From contig NC_015160.1 in the NCBI RefSeq assembly GCF_000190535.1, forward strand, positions 3,596,001 to 3,660,000: a stretch of DNA of 64,000 bases, read 5' to 3'. Of this stretch, positions 26,079-35,333 are shown in pieces. The position numbers and the translations under genes are program-made. Each line of letters begins with the position of its first letter. Positions within the stretch are counted from its first letter, which is position 1. Under the pieces are notes generated by a model, which ran no database searches, was not told the origin of the DNA, and saw only the letters and a list, made by a program, of their open reading frames with translations. Source of the stretch: Odoribacter splanchnicus DSM 20712. Lineage in GTDB: Bacteria; Bacteroidota; Bacteroidia; Bacteroidales; Marinifilaceae.

Positions 26079-26843
26079 TTATTTCATTTTTTCTTCTAAT
26101 TCGGTACTGAGGGGCAGGTGGTCCTGGAAGTGGACCGTGACATGGGTACCGTCGCAATAGGGTTTATTAGCGGATGCTCCGCAACGGCATAGGGTGACCC
26201 GGTTACGTTGTTCGTATTCGGTGCCGTTAGGTCCATTCACAGGAATACCTCCTTTGACCCAGAGCGGACCACTACATTCTTCCTGTGGGTCTTCGATCAG
26301 GCCTAAAGCCGGTTTTAAGGGGGGCTCATAAAATTTTTCCTCTTCTTTGTCCCAAAGTTTTAACCGGCCGGAGGGGCAGTACATGCTTTCGTGTACGGCC
26401 AGATCATGGGCTTCGGTGTTGTCGGAATCTTCCGTCAACTGCCAAACCGTTCCTCTGGCCATACAAAAACGGGCATGTACACAATATTCGGTGTTGTCGG
26501 CCAACTGAACTCCAGGACCGTCATACAGATCGGCATTCTCTAAAAGAGGGATATTGCCGGCGGTTAGCGTCGGATCCCAATCGGCATGGTGATGGGAACC
26601 GTCGCAATACGGATGATTTTTGGACTGACCACAGCGGCATAAAGCAGTGGGTTCGTTGTCGGTCGGGTATTTATGCCCTTTGGCATATTCCCAGGGGATT
26701 TGTTCTTTATTTAAAACGAAGATCTCTTGTTGAAGAGGGGGATTTCCATATACCAGATAGGGGCCGTCTGCTGTAATTTCAAGGTGATATTTCGGGTCAG
26801 GAGTAGGTGTACCCGGTTCGATTTTACGAGTGTTTTTTTCCAT
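26079..26843 (-). CDS. Double-CDGSH iron-sulfur protein with central 4Fe-4S-like domain
   Basis: 254 aa, cytosolic. Two CDGSH-type cluster motifs occur: CRCGQSKNHPYCDGSH near residues 69-84 and CRCGASANKPYCDGTH near 219-234. Each has the C-x-C-x(9-10)-C-x3-H arrangement that binds a 2Fe-2S cluster with three Cys and one His. Between them is an EYCVHARFCMARG...MYCPSGRLKLWD segment, a mono-cluster Fer4_19-type domain. Such proteins are electron-transfer or redox-sensing factors. It converges with the CYTH gene and diverges from a lipoprotein gene, so it is probably monocistronic. Confidence 0.9.
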   Translation of the reverse strand: MEKNTRKIEPGTPTPDPKYHLEITADGPYLVYGNPPLQQEIFVLNKEQIPWEYAKGHKYPTDNEPTALCRCGQSKNHPYCDGSHHHADWDPTLTAGNIPLLENADLYDGPGVQLADNTEYCVHARFCMARGTVWQLTEDSDNTEAHDLAVHESMYCPSGRLKLWDKEEEKFYEPPLKPALGLIEDPQEECSGPLWVKGGIPVNGPNGTEYEQRNRVTLCRCGASANKPYCDGTHVTVHFQDHLPLSTELEEKMK

Positions 26844-27025
26844 AATTAAACGTTTTAATGATACTTGTTATACTTAAATTCGGATGGAAAGTTCCGGGTT
26901 GACTGGGAGAATTTTCACCGGTATAAGTTTTGGAATAGAATTTGTTATAAATGTATTGTTTGGTTTATTGAAATATTTTACTTAATTTTACATAAAATAT
27001 TGGATTCCTTTTGAAGGAATAAGTT

Positions 27026-27811
27026 ATGAAAGTTTTGAAAATATTTAAATCGTTGTTATACAGGATTCTAATTCTTGTTTTGATAGGTCCTTTGGGAGCT
27101 TGTTCGGAGGAGTGTGGTTATGATTCTCATGCTGGTTATCAGTTAGGTAAACAAAATTTCGATTATTTGGAAGGTAATATGGCTTCTATTTTGTCGTTTT
27201 GGGATCTTGCTTTGAGAATGAACACGTATTTGACGGCCTTGGATGAGGAAGGAGAAGACCGGGTAGAAGAACTTTTTCCGGACTATCGTCTTCAACAAGT
27301 GAATGAACACGAATGGATCGGATGGAAGGGACAGGATTCGGTTTTTAAGGTTGTAACAGACGATCTGGCATTGACCACTGAGACAGCTCATTGGGAAATT
27401 GTGGGCTGCCGGGCTCCGTATGAGGGACAGCTCACCGTTTTGTGTTCCGGTTTAAGGACCTGGGTGTTTCATGTTTCCGCTTTGCAAAACCGGAAATGGA
27501 TATCCGATGCCAGTCTGAAAATTAATTATAACGGAGAACAAACGCCCCGGAATTTTAACGATGGGGATTGGATTGTTTCCGGTGTGGGGAAGAGTATGAC
27601 CGATGAGGAAGAAATACTGAATTTTGAAGTTGCAGAATCGCTGATCCGTTATGCGGAGAGTCATTATCTTTTCGATAAAGGACTATTGTATCTGCGGTTG
27701 AAAAATAGGTTTTCTCCGAAAGAAGAGATTGTTAAAGCTGAGATGAAGACACTTCCGGGAAGTGACCGCTCTCTGCAAATCACCTATAAAGGGGAGGTTT
27801 ACTCTTATTGA
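27026..27811 (+). CDS. Orphan lipoprotein, function unknown
   Basis: 261 aa. The N-terminus has positive charges, a hydrophobic stretch and the lipobox LGAC, so Cys26 should be lipidated. The rest is soluble, with predicted alternating strands in the second half (WIVSGVGKSMT..., LLYLRLKNRF). I do not recognise a family. It is transcribed alone, away from the CDGSH gene and towards the thioredoxin pair. Confidence 0.75.
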   Translation: MKVLKIFKSLLYRILILVLIGPLGACSEECGYDSHAGYQLGKQNFDYLEGNMASILSFWDLALRMNTYLTALDEEGEDRVEELFPDYRLQQVNEHEWIGWKGQDSVFKVVTDDLALTTETAHWEIVGCRAPYEGQLTVLCSGLRTWVFHVSALQNRKWISDASLKINYNGEQTPRNFNDGDWIVSGVGKSMTDEEEILNFEVAESLIRYAESHYLFDKGLLYLRLKNRFSPKEEIVKAEMKTLPGSDRSLQITYKGEVYSY

Positions 27812-27826
27812 TGGTTACAGAGGTTT

Positions 27827-27852
27827 CCCCCGGCAACATCGGTGGCCGGGGG
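27827..27852. terminator. GC-rich hairpin between convergent genes
   Basis: CCCCCGGC (27827-27834) pairs with GCCGGGGG (27845-27852) around a 10-base loop, centred in the 52-base gap between converging genes. There is no T run, so it would serve as a bidirectional or Rho-assisted end. Confidence 0.5.
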
Positions 27853-27863
27853 AGTAGGTAAAA

Positions 27864-29051
27864 TCAGTATAGTTCCTGTAAAACAGCATCCAGGGCGGCT
27901 CCCCGCATTTCGGTTTTAAAGATACGGCCTTCTTTATCGAGAAGGATACAAGTGGGGACTCCTGTGATATTGTATTTTTGGGCGACAGGTCCGTTAAAAC
28001 CGTTGGGATCACACAGTTGTTTCCAAACCATTTTTTCTTCTTTCATCGCCTTGTCCCAGTCGGTTTTCTTTTCGTCGATAGAAATACTGATGATTTCAAA
28101 GCCTTTGTCTTTATAATCCTGATATACATGACGAAGGTGTGGAATCTCGCCCCGGCAGGGACCACACCAGGATGCCCAGAATTCCAGCATCACATATTTT
28201 CCTTCGGGTACACAGGAAGAAAGCTTGACCATTTCCCCTTCCGGATTCATCAGTTCGATATCCTGATATTTTTCGCCGATAGCCATCGTTTTGGCTTTGT
28301 CAGCTATGGTTTTGAAGTTTTCGGCCATTGGGGGAATATTCGCCCAGGCTTTGGTGATGAGTGCTGTCAATTGTTCGAGCTGAGGGACGGTTAAATTGAC
28401 ATACATGCCTTGTAGGAATTGAAGGGCTAAATCATATCCTACTATGCTTTCGGGATGTTCTTCGATAAATTTCCATTGGGCGATGTTTAATTTCTTGTTG
28501 ATCTCGTTTTCTTGTTTGATTAACGCGATTCCCTCTTCTGTATTGAATATGCCGTCCATTGCCGGCCGATGATATACTTCCAGATATTTTTCATTTATGG
28601 TTCCGGATTGTTTTCTGAGATCGGCGATACTTTTCAAATACCGGTCGTACAAATCCTGGGAGGCGGAGCCCTTTATTACCGGATCTTTCCGGAAGGTTTC
28701 ATCGCTCCAATAATAAGTACGCAAGCTGTCGACATGACCGGAATAACTGATAACCGAATTTTCCAGGTAAAACCGGCTGGCTAACATTTGGGACGGGTCA
28801 TCCTGGCCGGTTTTGTCGATGATTAATTGATACATACCGGGACGGTCGACTTTACCTTTCAATTGGAACCTGCCGTTTTTAATAACCGTGCTGTCGATGG
28901 TGACCGGAGGATAGACGGCTTCGTTTACTAACTGTACTTTCATGCCTTCACTGTTTCCCCCGATGTTACCGTTGAGGATATAACCGTCATATTTAGTTTG
29001 GCAAGCGACTAAACTACTGCTGCATAAAAAAGCTAAAAATATTTTTTTCAT
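27864..29051 (-). CDS. TlpA-like thioredoxin lipoprotein with DUF4369 domain
   Basis: 395 aa. The lipobox LVAC puts the lipidated cysteine at residue 17. An N-terminal DUF4369-like beta domain (about 22-115) precedes a helical linker and a C-terminal AhpC/TSA-TlpA domain, with FWASWCGPC at 291-299 (Cys296, Cys299) and the cis-proline segment GVPTCILLDKEG. It should reduce disulfides at the periplasmic face. It is the last gene of the sigma/FecR-controlled SusC/D cluster and is closely related to its upstream neighbour 4 bases away. Confidence 0.93.
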   Translation of the reverse strand: MKKIFLAFLCSSSLVACQTKYDGYILNGNIGGNSEGMKVQLVNEAVYPPVTIDSTVIKNGRFQLKGKVDRPGMYQLIIDKTGQDDPSQMLASRFYLENSVISYSGHVDSLRTYYWSDETFRKDPVIKGSASQDLYDRYLKSIADLRKQSGTINEKYLEVYHRPAMDGIFNTEEGIALIKQENEINKKLNIAQWKFIEEHPESIVGYDLALQFLQGMYVNLTVPQLEQLTALITKAWANIPPMAENFKTIADKAKTMAIGEKYQDIELMNPEGEMVKLSSCVPEGKYVMLEFWASWCGPCRGEIPHLRHVYQDYKDKGFEIISISIDEKKTDWDKAMKEEKMVWKQLCDPNGFNGPVAQKYNITGVPTCILLDKEGRIFKTEMRGAALDAVLQELY

Positions 29052-29055
29052 CGTA

Positions 29056-30243
29056 TTAAGGAATTAATTGTTCTAATGCGGCATCCAGGTATGCGCCCCG
29101 CATATTGGTTTTGAATATTTTACCTTCTTTGTCCAACAGAATACAATGGGGTACTCCGGTCACATTATATACTTGTATGGCCGGTCCGTTTTCTCCTTGC
29201 GGATCATTTAATTGTATCCAGGGCATCTTTTCTTCTTTCATGGCTTTTTGCCAATCTTTATTCTTTTGATCGATCGAGACACTGATGATCTCGAATCCTT
29301 TGTCTTTGTAATTCTGGTAGACGTGTTTCAGATGAGGAATTTCACCCCGGCAGGGGCCGCACCAGGATGCCCAGAATTCGAGCATCACATATTTTCCGGT
29401 TGGAAGGCATTCGGATAATTTTACTTTTTTCCCTTCCGGATCGGTGAGTTCGATGTCTTGAAACGGGGCTCCTATAGCGATTTTTTTGGCCATCTCTGCT
29501 TTTTCCTTGAATTCGGTCATACGGGGACAATTTCCCCAAACCCCGGAAAGTGTATTTTGCAGATCTTCGATCTGACCGGAGGTTAAGTCGATCTCTCCGA
29601 GCAGGAAATAACCGGCTTGATCGAGAGCCACTACAGAAGCCGGATTTTGTTTGATAAATCGGATCGTGGCCTGAATGATCTGCCGATCCAGTTCGGAGAT
29701 CCGGCGGGCCAGGCGAATGCCCTCCTCGGTATTGAAGATGTTGTCTAATGCCGGACGGTGATATTGCTCGAGGTATTCGCCGTCTGCCTGATTTCTGGCT
29801 TTACTCAGTTCTTGGATAGAAGTTTTGAATGACTGATACAGATCTTCTGTCTCCGAACCCTGGATTATCATCTTACCTTTACGTTCCGGATTCCAGTAAT
29901 AAGTGGGTAAAGTATGGATATCTCCCTGGAAAGTGATATCCGAATTTTCCAAATAGAAATTGCCGGCCAACCAGTTGGCTTCCGAGGATTTTTTCCCTAC
30001 GGGAGTCGTATCGATGATCCAACGATAAAAGCCGGGTGCCGGAATTTCCCCGGTCAATTCGAAACAATGATCTTTAATGACCGTTGTTGCAATTGTTTGA
30101 GGAGGATAGCTATTATCCAACAGTTTGAAAACCATCCCTTCACATGGGCCTTGGATAGAGCCGGTGATGTGAAAAGATTTATTTTGTGCCTGGCAATACT
30201 GAATTGCCAGAACAAGGAATAGCACAGTTAACAGATTTTTCAT
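29056..30243 (-). CDS. TlpA-like thioredoxin with DUF4369 domain (paralogue)
   Basis: 395 aa, same length and layout as the next gene downstream, with FWASWCGPC at 290-298 and cis-proline GVPHCILLDKEG. The N-terminal signal is Sec type (LAIQYCQAQ); a lipobox is less convincing than in its twin, so it may be soluble in the periplasm. Many blocks are shared with the twin (YHRPA, FNTEEGI, KGFEIIS), so the two arose by tandem duplication. It starts 11 bases after the SusD gene. Confidence 0.92.
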   Translation of the reverse strand: MKNLLTVLFLVLAIQYCQAQNKSFHITGSIQGPCEGMVFKLLDNSYPPQTIATTVIKDHCFELTGEIPAPGFYRWIIDTTPVGKKSSEANWLAGNFYLENSDITFQGDIHTLPTYYWNPERKGKMIIQGSETEDLYQSFKTSIQELSKARNQADGEYLEQYHRPALDNIFNTEEGIRLARRISELDRQIIQATIRFIKQNPASVVALDQAGYFLLGEIDLTSGQIEDLQNTLSGVWGNCPRMTEFKEKAEMAKKIAIGAPFQDIELTDPEGKKVKLSECLPTGKYVMLEFWASWCGPCRGEIPHLKHVYQNYKDKGFEIISVSIDQKNKDWQKAMKEEKMPWIQLNDPQGENGPAIQVYNVTGVPHCILLDKEGKIFKTNMRGAYLDAALEQLIP

Positions 30244-30254
30244 TTTTGGGGATT

Positions 30255-31691
30255 TTAAGGGTTTTCGATGAGTAAGTTGTTACCTGCTTTGGCCGATTGC
30301 GGGATGGGTAGGATCAATTGTTTATCCGACTTTATATTCGGGCGTATGGTGGTGATGTCTAAATCGCCGTGTTTATAATACCTGATCATATCGTACCACT
30401 CTTCCTGGTTTTCAAAAAGCAGGTCGATCCATTTGTGCTGGCGGATCATTTCTAAAAGCTGGTTGTCAGGAATAGTACTCACGTCATATACTCCCGGGAC
30501 ATGGGCATCCAAAACGGTTTGCAGACTGGTACGGGCTGCCGCAAGATGATTGCCTCCCTGCCGGGCTTCCGCTTCTGCATGGATATAATATACTTCTCCC
30601 AAACGCAGGAAGTAGTAGGTATTGCTCTTGCCGTCATCATTGGTACTGTGAGGATATTTCCCGTTTTTGAAAGAAGTTGTGATGACGTCCGGTGTAAGAA
30701 ACGGGGCGGCAAAACGGGGATCGTAACCTTCTCCTGTTTCTTTGTTCCCTGGAGTGGGATCCATCGCATCGGCTATTTTTTGAGAATAAGAACTATAAGT
30801 TGTCCGGTCTAAAATGAAACTACATTGTTCTTCATAGTTGGAGACATAAGGAGCGAACAGCACTTCAGGAGAATCGAACATATCGCTGAAGATACTCATA
30901 AAGTCAACCAGCCCGTATCCGTAGTTGCCGGCTGTTTGAATCACTTCATCGGCCAGTAGGGCTGCATTTACGTAATCTCCTTTACTTAGTAATACTTTTG
31001 CTTTCAGGGCTTGTGCGGTTGTTTTTCCGGCCTGCGCATGAGTGGGCGTATAATTACTCATAGGCATGTCCGGAGCATATAATATAGCTGAATCGAGATC
31101 CGATTCGATAAATTTATAGCTTTCAGCTACAGTCGAGCGGGCCTTTGCTAACGGTTCCCGGTAAGGTTTGTCGGACAGGACGATACCATATGGAGAATCG
31201 GTATCGTAAAATTGCCCGAAATAGCGTAACAACATAAAGTGAGCCATGGCCCGGTTGAAATAGCCTTCGCCTAATATTTCCATACGTCTCGCAGGGTCCA
31301 GGTCTTTTACCGTATTGTTTTCCAAAAATTCGATCATAAAGTTGGCCGCGTTGATTACATCATATAAATTATTATAGACATTTCCGATGATACTATTGTC
31401 TTCCAGTACATTGTTGTCGGTGAAACCGGTTTCTCCTGCCAATCCACCACTACCCGAGAGTGCTAATGAACCGGCGAGCAGGCCGATATGGCTTCGGAAG
31501 TTACAAAGACTCATGGCCCTCCATTGGGTATATACCCCGCGTAACACCTGTTCTGCACTCTGGGCATTCCGTATTGCGGTTTGGTCTTCCAGTTTATAAT
31601 AAGGTTTTACTTTATCTACGTCTCCCATCAGGTCACATGCCCAAATCAATACAGAGAGAAATAAGGTAGAAATAATATATGTTGTTTTCAT
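30255..31691 (-). CDS. SusD/RagB-family lipoprotein
   Basis: 478 aa. The lipobox IWAC gives Cys19. Typical features include AIRNAQSAEQVLRGVYTQWRA, EGYFNRAMAHFMLLRYFGQFYD, the ARSTVAESYKFIESDLDSAI helix pair, YYFLRLGEVYYIHAEAEARQG, and the C-terminal LILPIPQSAKA. Surface partner of the SusC encoded 17 bases upstream. The ligand is unknown; the associated thioredoxins hint at a peptide, protein or metal-containing substrate rather than a glycan (inference). Confidence 0.95.
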   Translation of the reverse strand: MKTTYIISTLFLSVLIWACDLMGDVDKVKPYYKLEDQTAIRNAQSAEQVLRGVYTQWRAMSLCNFRSHIGLLAGSLALSGSGGLAGETGFTDNNVLEDNSIIGNVYNNLYDVINAANFMIEFLENNTVKDLDPARRMEILGEGYFNRAMAHFMLLRYFGQFYDTDSPYGIVLSDKPYREPLAKARSTVAESYKFIESDLDSAILYAPDMPMSNYTPTHAQAGKTTAQALKAKVLLSKGDYVNAALLADEVIQTAGNYGYGLVDFMSIFSDMFDSPEVLFAPYVSNYEEQCSFILDRTTYSSYSQKIADAMDPTPGNKETGEGYDPRFAAPFLTPDVITTSFKNGKYPHSTNDDGKSNTYYFLRLGEVYYIHAEAEARQGGNHLAAARTSLQTVLDAHVPGVYDVSTIPDNQLLEMIRQHKWIDLLFENQEEWYDMIRYYKHGDLDITTIRPNIKSDKQLILPIPQSAKAGNNLLIENP

Positions 31692-31708
31692 AGTATGAGA
31701 TTTTATCG

Positions 31709-34700
31709 TTAAAATTCAACTTTAACACCTAAGGTAAATGTTTTACTCAATGGATAGGGATCTTCATTCAGGGTCATCTGTGAAGTAGTGAAACTACTGA
31801 TCAGTTCCGGATCGATACCCGGCCATTGGGTCACGGTCCAGATATTAGAGCCGCTGACAAATAACATGGCCGATTGTACATTGATTTTCTTCAGGAAATT
31901 CTGTGGTAAATTATAAGAGAAAGTAATATTCTTTAAGCGTAAATACGATGTTTCGTAAATGTAACGATCGGAGAAACGAGAGTTTTTGGAAGGATCGGTA
32001 TAAACCAGACGTGCATAACGAGCATCGGGATTTTCGGGACTCCAGGTTTTCCCATAGAGTTCGGGATAGATGTTATTTCCAATATACCCATACATATCGC
32101 TCATCATATTATAAACAGCAGCTTTAGCTCCTTGGGAGAATTGGAAAACGAACGACAAATTGAAATTTTTGTAATTGACCGAATTGAAAAATCCTCCGAA
32201 GAATTTAGGCTGAGGAGTAGCAATAACTTCCCGGTCTTTACTGTCGATATAACCGTTCCCATCCAGGTCCTTGTATTTGAAGTCACCCATACCGGTCGAC
32301 TTTTCCTGGTAATAATTCGCTCCACGAGCTACGGCTGTTTTATTTAGAGTAACTACTTCATCGTCGTTTTGGAATATTTTTTCGACGATATATCCTTTTA
32401 AAACGCCGGCAGGCTGACCTTCTATATAGGTATCGACATCGTTACTGGAAAGCTCGGCTCCATTGAGTTTTTCGATTTTGTTCCGGTTCAGGGCTATATT
32501 GAATTTCGAGGTCCAGGTCCAGTCGGCTGTACGGATAATATCCCCGCCGATTTCAATCTCAACGCCTTTGTTGGAGAGGTCGATTAAGTTGGACGTATAG
32601 GAAGTGGAACCTGATTCGAGCGGATAGGGGGAAGGAGCCAATGCACCTTTGGTGTAACGATAGTATCCGTCGATGCTACCGAACAGGCGGTGGTTGAAGA
32701 AAGCGTAATCTAATCCACCGTTGAATTCGGATGTTCTTTCCCATTTGATATCCGGATTAGGTAATAAACCGGGAGTCAGAGTCGATTGTCCTATATAAGG
32801 ATTGCCTTTTTCATAAAATTGTCTGTAGACGAAATCGTCGATGTTGGTAGAACCGGTTTGTCCCCAACTGAAACGTAATTTCAGATCGTCGACTTTTTCT
32901 GTATCGGCCATGAAATTTTCGCTGCTCATCCGCCATCCCAGGGATATAGAAGGGAAATAACCTCTTTGATTACCGGGGCCGAATTTGGAAGAGGCATCGG
33001 AACGGAAATTGATTTCTGCCAGATATTTGTCGAGATAATTATAGCTGGCACGGGCATAAATGGAATTGAGGGCACTTTTGGACTTTGCGTCTCCGATGCA
33101 GTGTGTTTCTGTTGCAGACCCCGCATTATTCAGGACTTCATCATCCGGGAAGCCCATGTAGTAATGCGAAGTATATTCACTAAAAGAACGGTCCCAACCA
33201 TAGCCGACCATAAAGCTGAAATAATGGTCTTCTATCTGGAAATTATAGTCGGCCCTGAAGTTGATCGAAGTATTGGCGGCTTTGCTGCGGTCGTCCTGAA
33301 GGGTGGACATGCCTCCGCCTCCCCGATCGTCTTGGGCGACCAGCGGGTTGTAATTACTATACTGATCCTGAAACATAGAGATATTGATATCTCCTCTGAT
33401 TTTCAAACCGTTGAAGATTTTGTATTCCAGATAACTGTTTCCCAGGAATTGATAAGATTCTTTTTTGTTTTTATTTTGCCGGTTTGCGACTGGATTGGCT
33501 AAACCTACGGGGAAACCCCAGGTCGGAGTTCCGTCGATGCGGTATAATTCTCCCGTTTCATCGTATACGGGTACATCGGGTCTGACATTCCATTCTCGGG
33601 TAATACCCATTTCTTCGCCTGCAGCTCCGCTATGGCGTTTGGTCATTGTATAACCCAGGGCTGCTCCTACTTTGAAGCGTTTCGAGACATCCGAGTCAAA
33701 GGACAGACGACTGTTGTAACGTTGCATATCGTCGTTGATAAACAAACCTTCCTGGTCGATTGCATTGAAAGAAAAGGAGTAATTGGATAATTTTCCACCT
33801 CCGCGGATAGCCAGATTATACATGTGAGTCAGTGCATTCTTATTATTGGTCTCATCTACCCAATTGGTATTTTCTTCACCGAAAGCCTCGTCTTTTAATC
33901 CGTCGAATATCATATTTCCGTAATTATCATAGGAAGTATTGGCCATATAATCGATTGCAGGATAGATTTGGCCGTATATGATATTATCGTCTGTGATTTG
34001 TGCTTTGTTGATGGCTCCGAGTGTATTTTTAATGATTAATTCCTGGAGATTTTTAAATTTAGTTGTGTTTAATGGTTTGAATTTTTTAATTTGGTTACCG
34101 ACACTCAAGGTATATCCCAGACTGATTTTCATTTGTTCGTTGCGGTGACCGTCCTTGGTTTTGATGATGACTACTCCGTTGGCTCCTCTGGAACCATAAA
34201 TGGCTGTTGCGGCAGCGTCTTTCAATACGTCGATACTTTCGATGTCGTTGGGGGAAAGAGTTGAAAGCGGATTCAGCATATTCAGGCTGCGCTTGACAAA
34301 GAAAGGTACACCGTCGACGACATACAAGGGTTCATTATTGTTTTGCGATTTTAACGGGGAAGTGATTCCCCGGATGTTTAAAGTTGCTTTGGCACCTGGT
34401 TCTCCTGAGTTTTGATTGACCAATACCCCCTTCACTGCTCCACCTGGCATGTTGTCGAAAGTCGTGGCTCCGTTGGCATATTTTTCCAGGTCTTTCGCTT
34501 TGACCGACGATACGGAACTGGTCAGGTTTCTTGCCGACTTGCTTCCGTAACCGATAACTACAACGTCTTGCAATTCAACCTGATCTTCTTCCATGACGAC
34601 ATTATGACGGACATCTTCCGTTGCCGGAAAGTTATAGGTGACTTTTTTCATTCCGATAAAAGAATAGACGATTTCCACCGCATTACCTTTGAGGATGGCA

Positions 34701-35209
34701 AGCTGATAGTTACCATTGATATCGGAAGAAGTACCAATGTCCGAGTTACCGATGAAGACCGTTACTCCCGGTAAAACATTTCCGTTTTTGTCCTTGATAT
34801 TACCGGAAAGTTTCACTCTTTCCTGTTTGACTTGAGGAAGATCGCCTACCGGACGAGGGGTGATATAAATAACGTCGCTTTCATAAGCACACTGATAAGG
34901 CGTGTTTTTGAAGATATGGTCTAAAATTTCGTCTACTTGCTTCTGTTGGGCGTTAACGTCAAAGCGTTTTAGTCGGGCGACATCCTGTTCGTTATAAACG
35001 AACCGCAACCCGGTTTGTTTCCAGATTTCCTGTAATAGCGTATTGACGTCACATTGCTTTAAATTCAAAGTGACGACTTGCTTTTGAGAGTATCCGGAAG
35101 CAAAACCTCCCAAGGTGAATACCAGCATAAAAATTGAGAATAACTTCATAATCCTGACAATTTTTAATCTTTTTAAGTCCGAAAGGACAAAGATTCGTTT
35201 ACATTCCAT
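31709..35209 (-). CDS. SusC/RagA-family transporter with N-terminal STN domain
   Basis: 1166 aa from ATG 35209. The open frame runs further (to 35302), but MECKRIFVLSDLKRLKIVRI before MKLFSIFMLVFTLGGF is the usual pre-signal pattern of STN-type SusC proteins; ATG 35149 is the other possibility. An STN (secretin/TonB short N-terminal) domain spans about residues 45-120, then a carboxypeptidase-D-like domain, LQDVVVIGYGSKS, the plug (EPLYVVDGVPF, IDVLKDAAATAIYGSRGANGV) and the barrel. The STN domain signals to the FecR anti-sigma factor encoded just upstream, so this transporter should induce its own operon on ligand binding. Confidence 0.95.
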   Translation of the reverse strand: MECKRIFVLSDLKRLKIVRIMKLFSIFMLVFTLGGFASGYSQKQVVTLNLKQCDVNTLLQEIWKQTGLRFVYNEQDVARLKRFDVNAQQKQVDEILDHIFKNTPYQCAYESDVIYITPRPVGDLPQVKQERVKLSGNIKDKNGNVLPGVTVFIGNSDIGTSSDINGNYQLAILKGNAVEIVYSFIGMKKVTYNFPATEDVRHNVVMEEDQVELQDVVVIGYGSKSARNLTSSVSSVKAKDLEKYANGATTFDNMPGGAVKGVLVNQNSGEPGAKATLNIRGITSPLKSQNNNEPLYVVDGVPFFVKRSLNMLNPLSTLSPNDIESIDVLKDAAATAIYGSRGANGVVIIKTKDGHRNEQMKISLGYTLSVGNQIKKFKPLNTTKFKNLQELIIKNTLGAINKAQITDDNIIYGQIYPAIDYMANTSYDNYGNMIFDGLKDEAFGEENTNWVDETNNKNALTHMYNLAIRGGGKLSNYSFSFNAIDQEGLFINDDMQRYNSRLSFDSDVSKRFKVGAALGYTMTKRHSGAAGEEMGITREWNVRPDVPVYDETGELYRIDGTPTWGFPVGLANPVANRQNKNKKESYQFLGNSYLEYKIFNGLKIRGDINISMFQDQYSNYNPLVAQDDRGGGGMSTLQDDRSKAANTSINFRADYNFQIEDHYFSFMVGYGWDRSFSEYTSHYYMGFPDDEVLNNAGSATETHCIGDAKSKSALNSIYARASYNYLDKYLAEINFRSDASSKFGPGNQRGYFPSISLGWRMSSENFMADTEKVDDLKLRFSWGQTGSTNIDDFVYRQFYEKGNPYIGQSTLTPGLLPNPDIKWERTSEFNGGLDYAFFNHRLFGSIDGYYRYTKGALAPSPYPLESGSTSYTSNLIDLSNKGVEIEIGGDIIRTADWTWTSKFNIALNRNKIEKLNGAELSSNDVDTYIEGQPAGVLKGYIVEKIFQNDDEVVTLNKTAVARGANYYQEKSTGMGDFKYKDLDGNGYIDSKDREVIATPQPKFFGGFFNSVNYKNFNLSFVFQFSQGAKAAVYNMMSDMYGYIGNNIYPELYGKTWSPENPDARYARLVYTDPSKNSRFSDRYIYETSYLRLKNITFSYNLPQNFLKKINVQSAMLFVSGSNIWTVTQWPGIDPELISSFTTSQMTLNEDPYPLSKTFTLGVKVEF

Positions 35210-35333
35210 AAATTTGTATTTTAAGGTAAAACAATCCGACAGCCTACAGTTAGCTTTGTCCGCTGTCTTTTTATCTGATTGCAGCTGGGAATGGTGGTAC
35301 ATTCCCGGCTGTTTATTTTGAATAAACGAACAT

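Noticed and set aside
35210..35302. Upstream start for the STN-type SusC at 35302
   Set aside because: The added 31 residues are polar and unlike SusC leaders; ATG 35209 gives the usual basic pre-signal followed by the signal helix.
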